Positions 22,993-34,533 of a DNA stretch of 64,000 nucleotides are shown piece after piece (within the stretch, counting starts at the first letter, position 1; the number at the start of each line of letters is the position of its first letter). This DNA comes from Massospora cicadina (lineage: Eukaryota; Entomophthoromycota; Entomophthoromycetes; Entomophthorales; Entomophthoraceae). The stretch lies in contig JAKSZP010017423.1 in assembly GCA_022478985.1 (NCBI GenBank), positions 32,742 to 96,741 of the forward strand. Reading direction: 5' to 3'. Under the pieces are notes generated by a model, which was given only the letters and a program-made list of their open reading frames with translations, searched no databases and was not told where the DNA came from. The translations under genes were made by a program, and so were the position numbers.

Positions 22993-24566
22993 CGTCAGTG
23001 CTAAGTTCTCTGAACTGGTGCCAGGGTTTGTAGGTGGCTCAAAGCTGCTAATTTGCAGAAAATGGTTGAGAAGGAAGCGGAAAGTTGGGTAAGTTATTGG
23101 ATACTTTATTAGGCTTATAAGGATTTGATACTTATAAGGTGTGCTGGGACTCAGTGCCTTCAGGATCATTGGTGTCAGGCAAACAGCAAGTAAGAATTAG
23201 ACCGGCCTGCCAGCCTAGGTGCCAAAGCACCTGAATGGCAAACCAGAATGCCCAAGGCACTGCTGCTAATATGACAAATATGAAACTGGAAAGGAGTTTC
23301 ACCACTATTCTGCCAGTGATCCAGAATTTAATACAGGCACAAAATAAAATACCAGACAAACATGGCTGTTAACCCCGAGGGGCATGAGAGGGCTGGTGGA
23401 AGAGGCAATTTAATTCTCAACATATAAAAACTAAATTTGAGGAATCTTTTTAATGGAAAATTTAAGGAAGAAAAATCAACCACAATTTTCTCAGTGCAAT
23501 GTGACTGATTAGATAGTTGATTTAGATGGGAAACAAGCCGGGATCTGGTCCTGCAAGTTTGACCTAACTAGAGAATTGTTTGGGAATGCGGAACAGATAA
23601 TTTAACTGGGAACTGACATTAAAGAATTCGGCTATAGGCCAGGTCACTGTTGGTTTGACCTTGCACATACCAACCAAGAATTGACTGCGTTTCTGGCGGT
23701 TGGCATGATGACGTCTAGCCCAATGAGTAACAGGAATCCCCCAAGGCCACCTCATAGGGATGGGTCCATTTGGTTGGGAATGGGTTCAGGATGCCCAACC
23801 CACCCATGCTTGGTTGCTGGGCTGTTCATTTGGTTAGTGGCATTGCATCAGGCACAATGCCTGATTTACCAGTGGGGAGCTTTGAACCCTCATCAATGGT
23901 GCCTGATGCTGTTACCTGCCCATCAGGGATGATCCCCAACGATTTTGGGAGGGGGGTGACTTTTTCCAATTGTCATGTTAACTGAATCAGAACTGTCAGG
24001 CATTCTGACCGATATATTGGTCTTCATACCTTTTTGACCATTTGAAATCCAAACATCAGGCTGATTGCCTCTTGAATTAGTTCCGATCAATTTCATTTTG
24101 GCGATTTTGGTGCAGATTTCACTGATTCCCCATAGCAGTTCTGCCAAGGTGAGTGTGGGTACTGGGAGCGGGATCTGAAGTGGAAGAGCTGTTACCCAGC
24201 GCTTGTCCACATGTGAGCGAGATCGCCCTGAGTAACGAGGGGTACAGCCATCCTCTTCAGTGCCTTCTTGCTCAGGAATGGGAAAATGGCCCAATCAACA
24301 CCCAGAAGATGTTCCCCAGGACTTACAATTGGGGCCTCATCCATTCAGGATCTTTACTGATCTTCCAGAATGGGCTCCTCTTGGGCATCCTCAATGGATG
24401 GTGTTTCTCACCTGACTAAATGGGTGGAAACGCTGCCCCACATGACTCAGGAATAGGTGAGGAGGATCCTGAAATTGATTTAGCTCATTTAGGTTTGACG
24501 ACCAATTCAGTATGGTTTTATTTGAAATGGGGGAATTCAATTTGATTATTATCTCAAATTCTGACA
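22993..24566 (-). repeat. V upstream (5') LTR, split by a solo LTR
   Basis: 22993-23172 and 24333-24566 together equal the 414-bp LTR at 12501-12914. On the minus strand it starts TGTCAGAATTTG. Confidence 0.88.
23173..24327. mobile_element. Solo LTR of an otherwise absent family, 1155 bp
   Basis: Begins TGTCAGGCAAAC and ends GGACTTACA, flanked by perfect 5-bp duplications ATTGG at 23168-23172 and 24328-24332. The empty site is seen in the other V LTR near 12680 (GGATTGTTGGGGCCTC). No protein motif inside and no second copy in the window. It is best read as an LTR left behind by recombination between the two LTRs of a full element. Confidence 0.85.
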
Positions 24567-24571
24567 ACCGC

Positions 24572-25794
24572 ATTGAAGTCTAAGTTGACCACTTGTTAAA
24601 GCTGGTACTATACATCATCAAAAATAGATCACTAATGTTAATATTCTCATTTAAGATATAGGGAGGAACGGTTGTAACTGCAGCTCTAGACTATTCCCTG
24701 TCTAGGCCGCAGGCCCTTTTCCTGACTCATGTGCAGGTTTGGCCTCCTTTGCATGTACCACGTTGATTTGATCCTTAGTCTTCTTGATAAAGAACTGAGC
24801 AGCAATGTGTCCCTTCCCTCGCACTGATAACAGCATTTGTTACTCTTGTCTGTCCATTTGAACTCCTCAGGTTTATTTCCTGACACTTCTTAATTGTTTG
24901 ACTCCTTAATGTTTTCAGCCACCTTGGTAGGATTCAATTTTTGAACTGGACTTGGCCTAAAGCTTTGATTAGGGGCCTCAAACGTAGCTCCTATTATCTT
25001 AAAGTGATCCACCATTTGTGAGGTGGTGATTTAGGTGTTTAGCTCGGAGGACATCATTTGATGTAATTTGTGATAAGGCCAAAAAGCCTCTTGTAATGTG
25101 ATCCACATGTCAAAATTTGTCAAGGTTTTCGCTCCAACCAAATTCTGTAATTCTTAATAGAATTGGTTAGAAAAATTCGCTAAAGACTTGTTTTTCATGT
25201 ATTGGATGTCCATAGTTTCTTGCTTGCATTTTGACATATGCGTGGGGCTTCCAAACTCCACTCTTTATTATTGCTACCTTGGCCTCCAAATAAGACAAGC
25301 TGTCTCCCTCAAGATGAGGTAACACCAAATTTTATAGTCTGTATACAAACAGTTCATGATTGTAAAAGATTTTTGTCTATCACCATATTTCATACATAGT
25401 CATGTCAAACAATTGGAAGAATGCAGGAGTGTTTCCCAATGATAAATGGATAATTTTGGCGTGGCTTTGAATTACTCCAATTTTTCTCTAGCCACCACTC
25501 TTGGCTCAGCTACCCAACTGATTTGAGGAGTGATCTCGGGGGTCATCTCCAAAATGGCAGCTAATGCAGTTGCCATAATTCTAGAAATTGTTAGATTCAA
25601 AACTTGAGCTCTTGAGGTCCTCTCTTCAGCTTCAGTTGCCACATAGGGTTCACATTCTCATCTCTGAATCTTCAGTTCATCAACTTGCTTCACTAGATGC
25701 TCCACATTTGAGCTTAGTGAACCTAATTGGATGCAATATGCTTCACATTCAGTTTTTGATATTAAAACTTCTTTGGCTAGATCTCCTTTTTTCC
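24572..25794 (-). pseudogene. U1 gag, middle and C-terminal part with damaged zinc knuckle
   Basis: Continues the U1 gag after LINE-B. 25500-25790 is helical (KEVLISKTECEAYCIQLGS, then NLTISRIMATALAAILEMTP). The CCHC knuckle is near 24800-24840: CYQC is present, a frameshift follows, and the GHIAAQF continuation has lost its final Cys. The C-terminus is cut at 24572 by V. Matching sequence in U2 lies at 40940-41260. Confidence 0.65.
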
Positions 25795-27650
25795 TTTTTT
25801 AGCACTAGTGGTGCACAACCCAAAAGGGGGAGCTGCCACGAAACTTTATTTGCAAATGGGCCAAACAAAGGGGATTATTAGAATTATAAATTTTCCTAAT
25901 ATGGAACTCAGCTAACAACCTAGGAAGCCATATCAGAAGGTGAGGAAGCTTTTGAGGAAACTTTTATCTAGCACCCACTTTAGCTGGCGGACTATGGTGG
26001 ACAAAATTGGGGTAAAAGCATCTGCGAATGAGTCATAATGAGGTAAAATTGAGGGTTATTTTTAATGAGGCTGGCAGTGTCCATTGCCTCAACATATTGA
26101 GCAATTTGATGCTCAGCGAGAGTGATGAGAGCAGGCACACAAGTGAATGGCTTGATGCACCGGCGTGTTTTGGGATATTTAGGGATGAATAGAGAAGGTT
26201 TGCCTGCATTGATGCAAGTGTGGCTTGCACCAAAAAGCCAGCACCTCAATTTCATATTTAGCATCTTCCTCAAAATTGTGGGGGAAATTTGGGATAGGAA
26301 TACCTCAACAAGGTGTTCCATTGCCCCATGAAGTTTCTGGCGAAGTAAGGTGTTGGCAGGAGTATCCGTGGTTTTGACTGCCATTTTATTAATATTTTTA
26401 TAAAATGGTTACCCATTTTTGGGTGAAAATGGTAGGGCTGCAATTTGGGAGTATTAACAAATAATTCCATCAAAGTGAAATGTGGCTTGACATGGTACAG
26501 ACGTTCATCATCATCAATCCATTTGAGAGCCTCAAATGTATTAGATTCAGCCAGCACTGGGTAAGCCACCGGAATTGGTGCAGTGGCAGGAGCTGATTGG
26601 CCACGTGCTGTTGACCATGGCAGCTCAGCTGAAACTGAGTCAGCCATTTACCAGGATTCTGTAATCTGGTTGAATGTTTAATTTTTTATATTTTAATTGG
26701 CTGTTGCCTTGGAAGCGGTGCCAGATTTGCTGAGGTTGGGGGCGGGAGATTAAGCCCCAGTCAAAAAATTGAGCTGAACCTGACACTGACCTGATGCCAG
26801 AGGGAGCAACGGCTGAAGCGGCGGAGGTGAAAGCTATAGGGCACTTGCGCTTTGAGTGATCAAGTTCAAAGCACAAAGGGAAAATAACGCGGCCATCCTC
26901 ACATGTACTCAGAATGCGTGATCAGGGGTGTATCTGATTACTGTGCAAGGGGGAATCATGAGGTGGGTGTCACAATGGAATGTGCAGATTGTCACAAAGG
27001 CGCACAGCCCTGCCAAATGATCTGCTCCATTCAAAACCATTAATTGCAACATGGGGTTTGTGCCATAAATGGCTAAACCCTCCGTAAGCTTGTGGCAGAG
27101 GCGTTTAAGCGAAAGTTGGGAGGGCAACCTGGCAAACTGGACCACCAAAGTGGCCTCATCTGGGTGCCAAATGCAAATGGTAAGGAGAGGGATTTTTGTA
27201 AAATTAATGGCAGCTTAGATGCTGCCATTGTAAAGGCCTCAGCATGGAAACTGAGATCAAAATATCCCATATAGGGGCAGAAATTAATAAAACCAGCAGG
27301 TTTAAACACCGCCATGGCCATCTCAATGATGGCTGCGCTTAAATATGGGAAGAGGTTCCTATATTTGACCCAGAAGTCAAAATGCAAATTGCTCTGTAGG
27401 AGCACCAAAGGCTCTGGAGCACTGCCTGGGAACTTGCAAGATGGTGGGCCAAGTCCTGAGGGGGGACATAACGCCCAGTAGCATTGGAGGCTAGCAGAGC
27501 CACCCAGGAACACTTTGGCAGCAGCATAAAGATGTCAGATGGCAGCGCACCACCACCCCAAGCTGGGACAGCAGGCATCGATTGCATTAACATTAGTAAG
27601 CTTTGGCTTGATTGAGCAGTTGTTTTTTGATTTTTTTAAAAAATCAAAAT
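25795..27650 (-). mobile_element. LINE family B insertion (ORF1 relic and tail) in U1 gag
   Basis: The U2 copy (near 41150-41170) shows the gag sequence without this block, which proves insertion. The minus-strand 3' end is GGGTTGTGCACCACTAGTGC followed by an A tract at 25795-25800. ORF1 pieces: 27073-27593 (two frames), 26909-27148 (YGTNPMLQL, LAGLCAFVTIC, IPPCT), and a knuckle remnant LCFELDHSKRKC near 26840-26880 whose first Cys is Phe. A distal part follows (26270-26647, ALKWIDDDERLYHVKPHFTL). No ORF2 is seen. The exact 5' end and target duplication are unclear. Confidence 0.7.
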
Positions 27651-27689
27651 TTGGCTTTAATTTAGTTATCAAAGTGAAAGAGAGTTTAC

Positions 27690-27891
27690 TCTCAACTTCT
27701 TTCTTCTTCAATGACGTTACTTTCCCTAGTAACTCATTGCCAAATCTGAAAACATCTTCTAATCCTTCCTTAATTTTAGTGACTCTCTACTCCAAAGCAG
27801 TGATTTCTCTTTGATTGGATAAATTCAAGGTGTTCTTGTTAATGATTGCAAATTCTGTCCAAAGTTTTCTTAAATCATCCTTATATGACAT
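27690..27891 (-). pseudogene. U1 gag N-terminus
   Basis: ATG at 27891 gives MSYKDDLRKLWTEF, then a helical segment with one stop (KIKEGLEDVFRFGNELLG). It sits 27 bp after the primer site and runs into the LINE-B insertion. The matching U2 sequence is near 41160-41240. Confidence 0.65.
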
Positions 27892-27918
27892 CTTAGATTG
27901 TCATATCTTATTCAACTA

Positions 27919-27936
27919 CCCCTGTAATGAGCAACA
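27919..27936 (-). promoter_or_regulatory. U1 tRNA primer-binding site
   Basis: Minus strand TGTTGCTCATTACAGGGG, abutting the LTR at 27937. It is a degraded form of the V site (TGGTGCTCACTACAGGGG). Confidence 0.65.
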
Positions 27937-28478
27937 GATTTTAAAATCCTGGAGTTATACTGATTGTCAAGATTAATAGTTCCCAGAGGTTGTTAGAATT
28001 AGAGGCTTTCACTTATTGTTCAAGACCAATAGCCCTTAATCTTTTAACTGCACAGGTTTGGTAAGTGCACTATTCATGTTGTCTGATAGTAGATAATAGT
28101 TGATTGATAATAGTATGGAGACTATTATCTGTAATTGGATAGATAACCCGTTCTGGTCCAATGCTCGACCTGTATTTCTCCCCAAAATACTCTTGATGTC
28201 ATCAGTAGAAACTTATACCCTTATCCGCCTAACTTGATCCACACTTAGATCTAAAAGTTTACGGCCTTTCCTCTTTTCTAGTGGAGTCTATAGCAGTTCC
28301 CATCTAAGCTCAGCTTCTTTTCCAAGAATCCTCAATCCTTACTCTTTACCCTACTAAACAGTCCCCAAATAAAGCACAGAGAAAAAATTTCCAGAGAATG
28401 AATATAACTAAAACCCAAAATGAATTATTCTATTTTCTGCCTTTTTTTAAGAATTATCAGTGGAATTTATTGAGGTTA
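27937..28478 (-). repeat. U1 upstream (central) LTR, left part
   Basis: First 540 bp of the LTR shared by U1 and U2, cut by Z2 at 28479. Its terminal 50 bp appear twice in tandem (27937-27989 and about 27990-28040), unlike the other copies. Confidence 0.75.
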
Positions 28479-29370
28479 TTTCAGGAGAGTATCTATAAGT
28501 CTCCAGTTCCCTGCGTAGTGGTTCTTAGTGCACAGGACCAATGCAAGGGAACTTGTCGTCAGTGTAAACATAAAGATAGCCCAACAGAGGGAGCTGGAGC
28601 TACAGTGGCATAGGGAAAGGGTGTTTAGTATGGTACATAAGAGGAGTGATTAAACTAGGATCAAAACTTGGCTTTGGCCCAAAGTGACTTTCATAACCAA
28701 GCTCACAATGGGACTAGTCTGCATGGGGGCCCTGGTTTGGTGGGAAACTGGGCAGGCCTGCGGTCTACCTGATTATGCAGAGATTTTAGAACTAAAATTT
28801 GGCTAATGTGACGCAAGACTTCCTCAGAGAGGTAGTGCACAGGTATGATCATGTTAACATAAAATAAAATGTAAAAATAACATGGTGTTAATTATGAGAA
28901 GTGTCAACCAATGAGGAAGGTTGGTATTGTAGGATCATAAATAAACAAACTCGAAAAAAATCTCAGGAAAAGTGGTGCTAACTTGAGGTGCATTAATAGG
29001 CGCACACTTCTATCTGACAGGGTGGTATACTTTGAGATATTCCAAACTCAAGTAATTGATTGGAGTCAAGGCTGGCCTGAGTTGGAAATTTCATAAATCA
29101 AATGGGTCTCAAACCCCCATTCACTGATTAATTGAATTGTGCTGTTATCATTCAACATATAGCTCATCCGTTTTTATGCAAGAGCCAAAACAAGGGGCTG
29201 GGCATTTTGCACTTCAATTGTACCAACCTTTGCATACCTTTCCTTTACCCAGTGTTAGTCCAAGGTGTGCTTGAGATCAGGAAGGGCCTGAAGTATAACC
29301 TTCTGGACCTACTGCCGCCCAGCCTTGTCCTTGATGTTGGTGCCTTTAATCATGTCATGTGAACATGACA
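28479..29370 (-). repeat. Z2 downstream (3') LTR, about 892 bp
   Basis: Homologous to 33612-34533 and, inverted, to the Z LTRs. The minus-strand start is TGTCATGTTCACATGACA, a near-perfect inverted repeat, preceded by the purine run GAGGAGAGGGTAA. Confidence 0.88.
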
Positions 29371-30990
29371 TTACCCTCTCCTCCTTTTTGGGCTCCACCC
29401 CCCCTCCAGGGGCATTTTCATATGAAAAGGTTTTATGGGAAAGGGCTAACTTCATGGCAGCATCAGCTTGCTTGGAATTCAATCCTGTAGCCTCACTAAA
29501 ACGCTCATGGAAGGCTACAATTAGATTTTGGCATGAGAGCAGTTATGCATTAGGACCCAACTGTTATCCAACGCATCAAATCCCTTTCAGGATACAAGAT
29601 ACTCAAGCCTTCTTCTTAGACGGTGAGAGACTACAATTTCCTCCACTTCCCAATCCAACTCCCCATCCACTAGATAAGCCTCAGGAGTCTCTGGAGGGGT
29701 GCCCTTAAACAACGTGAGCTTGCTTTCATAGAATACTGAAAAGTTTTTAAAATGAGGGGGAGATTAAACTGGTATGAGGCATGGCCCATCCTTTTGACAA
29801 TGCAGTATGGCCAATCCTTTTTAATCATAGTTTTTTGCATGGTTTCTTAATTGGGATGTTTTTAGCATCCAGAATCATGAGATCTCCTTCCTTGTACGCT
29901 GGTCCAACTTGTCTCTTACCATCAGCGTTCTCCTTGTAAGCCTGCATGACCGTATCTAAATTCGTGCTAACCCCCTGGTGTACTTTCTTGATCAACTTTG
30001 CAAAGTACACCACCGCTTCCACCTTGGATCCACAACTGGGCTCCATTCTGAAGGCGGGATTGAAGCCATAGTTGGAGAAGAAAGAGGAACAACTGACCGA
30101 TGCATATTGGGCGTTGTTATAACTGAATTGGGTCATAGGGAGATGGGAAACCCAATCTGAATGATCTTTGGCGGTGTAACACTGCAGGAACTTTATGAGG
30201 CATTGGTTCACTTGTTCTGTCTGCCCATCTCATTGGGGGTGATTGGCAGTTGAATGGCAGTGGCATATAAGAAGATTCTTACATAACTCTTCTCAAAATA
30301 TGGAGGTAAACTGTGATCCCCAATCGCTAATTATTTCTTGAGAGACACAATGAAGAGTGAACATATGAGTAACAAAGAGCCTAGACATCTCAGCCGCAGT
30401 GCCTGTGGTTCTGAAGGGATAATTGGGCGAACTTTGTAAAACAGTCCACTACCACCATGATAGCATCATAGCCATCAGATACAGGAAATTCCACAATAAA
30501 ATCCACCAATAAGGAAGACCAAGGCCCATAAGCCTTTTAAACTAGTACCAACAACCATGCTAGATTCTGATGATTTGATTTCATTTGGTTGCAGACTAGG
30601 CACTCTTTACAATATCTGCCTACCTGAGCAGCTAACCCCTTCCAATTGTAAGTGCGGCAAATTAGCTCTAACGTCTTTTCCTTCCCAGGATGGCCAACGG
30701 TGATTCCATCATGATGGTCCTGGATGATTTCCAGGCAAAGTGGTCCAGCAGGAAACCAAAGACGCCCCTGAAACCACACCATCTCATCCTTTACGTGATA
30801 TCCTCTGTTGATGTCCTCCTGATTTAATGCGATCTTGGAAAGGACCATAGTATATTTGGCCAACAAAGGCTGAGAAAGTACTGCCTTTCTGAACATACCA
30901 TATTCCTCTTGGCTTTTCCAGAGGAGAGAGCGCTGGACCATTGGCAAAGGGAGAGGGAAGTTGAGACACAATCTTACCTGGTGAAATCAA
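29371..30990 (-). pseudogene. Z2 integrase with chromodomain remnant
   Basis: The zinc-binding N-domain is preserved in 30537-30971 (HHDGITVGHPGKEKTLELI, then CKECLVCNQMKSN). The distal core and GPY-type module are in 29825-30211 (WVSHLPMTQFSYNNAQ, FNPAFRMEPSCGSK, VGPAYKEGDLMILDAKNIP). Beyond it are fragments matching the Z chromodomain (ending FHERFSEATG near 29465). Between 30211 and 30537 the catalytic part is interrupted by stops. It would bind chromatin marks if intact; it is not. Confidence 0.75.
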
Positions 30991-30999
30991 AAAAATGGG

Positions 31000-32300
31000 T
31001 ATTATGTACCTTAACCTCCTTAGGACCAGGAGCTAGTGCAGGGTTGAAGCTCAAAGCATCCGCCAAACCATTCTCCTTGCCTTAGTAAACTTATAAGAAA
31101 ATACAAATTGAGCAAGGTTCTCATTCCAGCGGGTTTGACTTGGGGTTTATAAATGAGGTGCATGGTAGTACAGTAAGGCACGGTGATCTGTACATATGTG
31201 GAAGTGTTGGAATGAGCCATGAAAGTGATGACGCCAATAGGTCAGCGCCTCAACCACTGCTATAGCTCTTTATCATATACGGCGTAGTTTAACTCTGGTA
31301 GAGACATATTCCTAGAAAACATATCCCACCGAATGTTCTATTCCTTCTTCGCCTACTTGTAATAGGGTCACTTCTATGACGAAGTTGAAGGCATCTAAAG
31401 CAACAATAAACTCTTTATTGGGGTCAACATGGCTAAGAACGGATGTGGACAGCAAAGTGCACTTTACTGCTTGGTAGGCATATAGCAAATGGGGGACCAC
31501 TAAAGTACTTTTGACTCACTTTCCTTACACAAAGGCGCTGCAACTTCAGAAAGGTTTGGTGTGAACTTCTTAAGGAACGTACACGTCCCCAAAAAGCTTC
31601 TCAATTCCTTAACCAAAGTTGGGGTGAGCCACTCACAAATCGCCTTCTCCTTGTCTGGAGTTATCATGTGCCCTTGGTAAAACACGACGTTGCCCAGAAA
31701 GGTGACCTGTAAATTGAAGAATTCGCACTTACTTATTTTTAATGTGAGGTCAGCTGCCCTCAAAAGCTCCACCACCTGCCAAAGGTGTACTGCATGGGAC
31801 TCATTGTCAGGGGAAAATACCAAAATATCATCCATGTAAGCTATCTCGCATACCCCAGCAGATCACCCAAAGCCGCATCAATACAACGTTGAAAGATAGC
31901 AGGGGCTTTTAAGCCCTAAGGGCATAACCCGAAATTTGAAGATTCCCTTTCTAGTATGGAATGTGGTCAATAAATCCTGGCCCTTCTTGATATAAATCTT
32001 AATGAACGCGTTTAAACAATTCAGCTTGGAGAAGACTCTCGTCATCTCCACATAGCGTGCAATCTGTGAGTCAGGGGGATGAGATGTAAGTCTGGTAAAG
32101 TGACGTTGTTGAGGTTCCCATAATCTGCACATGGGCATAGAGTACCATCGGCCTTCTCTACAAAAAGAAGTGGGAACATACAGGGGACGTTCACTGAAAA
32201 ATGGTACCTTTGGCTAACTGCTCCTTAACCCACACATCTAAGGGTGCTTCTTATGTACCGTCAATGGATAAATTTGGGAAGATATACGCATCAAATCAAC
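31000..32300 (-). pseudogene. Z2 reverse transcriptase and RNase H relic
   Basis: The RT C-terminal palm (31500-31835) keeps the catalytic box MDDILVFSPDNESHAVHLWQ. The earlier palm Asp is lost: VFSKLNCLNAF near 32010-32040, where Z has KFDCLNAF. RNase H pieces: FIVALDAFNFVIEVTLLQ (31390-31430) and the WHYHLHG-like zone near 31240. Several stops and frameshifts. Confidence 0.82.
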
Positions 32301-32850
32301 GGTGATCTTGAGCTTTTAATTAAACTCTGAATGATCTGTAGTACATTGGCAAAGCCGCATCAAATAAAGACTCCACCCCTCCAAAAAGGAAGGTAGTGGA
32401 ACCTCCACAGAGGGCTTCAGCAGTGGGCAAGACTGAGAGTGTAGATATTGGGCCAGTGGGGCAAATCTCCCTGGAAGTTGGCTGCAGCCAAAGGAAAATC
32501 AACTCGTGACCATTTTTTAAAGTCAAGGATAGGGTATTTTCTTTCAAGTTAGTCCTGACGTCAAACTTTCGCCACCACTCTACAACCAAAATGATGGGGT
32601 ACAAGAGGTTTTTAAGCTTGGAAGTGGCTGGACAAATAATAGGTTCCAACTTGATAGTCTACTAACCCCATGGTTTTTGGCATGAGAATGCCTTGGGAAG
32701 CTCCTCCTCTAACCATACCACCTGAAAAGTAACTCAGCCTAAGGTAGTCGGCTGGGTCCTGGTCCATAAAATTATCAGAGGCTCCAGTATTCACCAAAAT
32801 AGTAGTGTTGATTTTCCCTAAAGTGGATGAAAGGGTAGCAGTCAATAAAG
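32301..32850 (-). pseudogene. Z2 protease relic
   Basis: In 32612-32845 the retropepsin site reads ILVNTGASDNFMDQDPADYL, with Asp replaced by Asn; Z has LVDTGTSGNFMDQ in a shifted frame. The downstream linker (32320-32649) matches Z 51200-51400 (WWRKFDVRTNLKENTLSLTL). Confidence 0.75.
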
Positions 32851-33600
32851 ATAACCTGAATGATCTTTATTTTTAGCAGAAAACGCCAAAACTTTACCAC
32901 AATAAACCTTTTTCAGGGTCATACATAACCCAGAGTACGTTTCTGAATTAAAGAACGGAGAGGGATATTTGCAACTCTTACTATTAAGGTCACATATCCC
33001 ACCTTACACTTCAGCAACTGCATAAAACGTTATCAAATTGGAATAGTAACTCCTTCTCCACCTCTAGGCTCTGCGGATCATTGTTGTGGTCAAGCGTGAG
33101 TTTTCTGAGATGATTTGATATACTGAAATGGGGTCCATATATAAGTCATAAGGGAAGATATATGGCTTGGTAGTATATATGGAATCGTCATTATAAAACG
33201 TGTTTTGGACTGTGAACGACACTATACCCCTTTCCATGATGGGTTGTACGACGTTATCCAAGGCCAAAACCACCAAGCCCTTCATCAATGATCTTGCCTG
33301 CACTGTTCAAGCTTGATGCCAAAGAAAAAAATGAATTGTGGGTGTCAAATATATTAATTTCAGTGGAAAAGGGAATCATGACTCTTAGATTGCGAAGCAT
33401 CCATATCTATAAGGTATGGACAAGAAGGGTAAATACTTTTCAGTCAGAGTAGCAAGAATAACGCTGGAATTCTCCAACCCTCAGCAAAATGTGAAAACAG
33501 TAGTGATCCCCGCTGCGGCCATGGCCACCAGCTGGTGCACATTGATTGCACTTTGAAAAAGTCCCACACAGAAAAGTTCATGCACGTAAAGTTAAGTAGT
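32851..33600 (-). pseudogene. Z2 gag relic
   Basis: The frame 33064-33303 (VLALDNVVQPIMERGIVSF, then ISENSRLTTTMIRRA) aligns with Z gag 50543-50770. The N-terminal part towards 33600 is unreadable. I see no canonical TGG-type tRNA primer site after the LTR at 33611. Confidence 0.55.
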
Positions 33601-33611
33601 TGGTTGTCAAA

Positions 33612-34533
33612 TGTCAGAATAGTATATATAACTATCCAGTTCCCTGCGTAGTGGTGCTTGGTGCACAGGAACAACGCAAGAGAACTCGTTATCTGTGTGA
33701 ACAGAAAGAAGGCCCAACGGAGGGAGCTGGAGCTACAGTGACATAGGGCAAGGGTGTTTAGCATGGTACATAAGAGGAGTGATTAAACTAAGAGCAAAAC
33801 TTGGCTAGGGCCCGAAATGACTTTCATAACCAAGCTCAGAATGGGACTAGTCTGCATGGGGGCCCTGGTTAGGTGGGAAACTGAGCAGACCTGCGGTCTA
33901 CCTGATGATGCAGAAATTTTATCACTAAAAATTTGGCTAATGTGAACCAAGACCTCCTCAGAGAGGTAGTGCACAGGTATGATCATGTTAACATAAAATA
34001 AATGTAAAATGAACATGGTGCTTATTATGAGAAGTGCCAACCAATGAGGAAGGTTGGTATTGTAGGATCATAGATAAACAAACTCAAAAAAAATCATCTC
34101 TCAGGAAAGGTGGTGCTAACCTGAGGTGCATCAATAGGCGCACACTTCCATCTGACAGGGTGGTATACTTTGAGATATTCTAAACTAATTGATTGAAAAC
34201 TCTAGTACTAAAAAAGTAATTGATTGAAGTCAAGGCTGGCCTGAGTTGGAAATTTCATAAATCGAATGGGTCTCAAACCCCCATTCACTGACTAATTGAA
34301 TTGTGCTGTTATCATTCAACATATATCTCGTCCGTTTAATGCAAGAGCTGAAACAAGGGGCTGGGCATTTTGCACTTCAATTGTACCAACCTTTGCATAC
34401 CTTTCCTTTATCTAGTGTTAGTACAAGGTGTGCTTGAGATCAGGAAGGGCCTGAAGTATAACCTTCTGGACCTCCTGCCGCCCAGCCTTGTCCTTGATGT
34501 TGGTGTCTTTAATCTGGTCATGTGAACATGACA
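33612..34533 (-). repeat. Z2 upstream (5') LTR, 922 bp, with a 19-bp insertion
   Basis: Partner of 28479-29370. It contains a tiny insertion at 34198-34216 (separate entry) that the other LTR lacks at the matching place (near 29045-29060). Confidence 0.88.
34186..34228 (+). mobile_element. 19-bp LINE-tail insertion with 12-bp target duplication
   Basis: TAATTGATTGAA occurs at 34186-34197 and again at 34217-34228. Between them is AACTCTAGTACTAAAAAG. The partner LTR (near 29050) has a single copy and no insert. The inserted TCTAGTACTAAAAA equals the 3' end of LINE family B (minus strand at 25795-25815). This looks like target-primed reverse transcription that aborted almost at once. Confidence 0.7.

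Larger units (their letters stand above)
12501..24566 (-). mobile_element. Gypsy family V, complete copy inserted in U1
   Basis: Minus-strand LTR retrotransposon flanked by a perfect 5-bp target duplication, ACCGC, at 12496-12500 and 24567-24571. The two LTRs (12501-12914 and 22993-24566) are each 414 bp once the solo LTR inserted in the second is removed. Order in its own direction: LTR, primer site, gag (cut by X), protease, RT, RNase H, integrase, polypurine tract, LTR. All ORFs are degraded. It interrupts U1 between gag and protease and is itself interrupted twice, so it is of middle age. Confidence 0.92.
28479..34533 (-). mobile_element. Chromovirus Z2, full-length copy inside the U LTR
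   Basis: Minus-strand Ty3/gypsy element of 6055 bp: LTR 34533-33612, gag, protease, RT, RNase H, integrase with a decayed chromodomain, then LTR 29370-28479. It is homologous throughout to Z (49374-55336), in inverted orientation. The uninterrupted target is visible at 42240-42300 and 6110-6160. Flanking 5-mers (GGTTA and GGGAA) do not match, so the duplication has decayed or my left end is off by a base or two. Confidence 0.88.
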
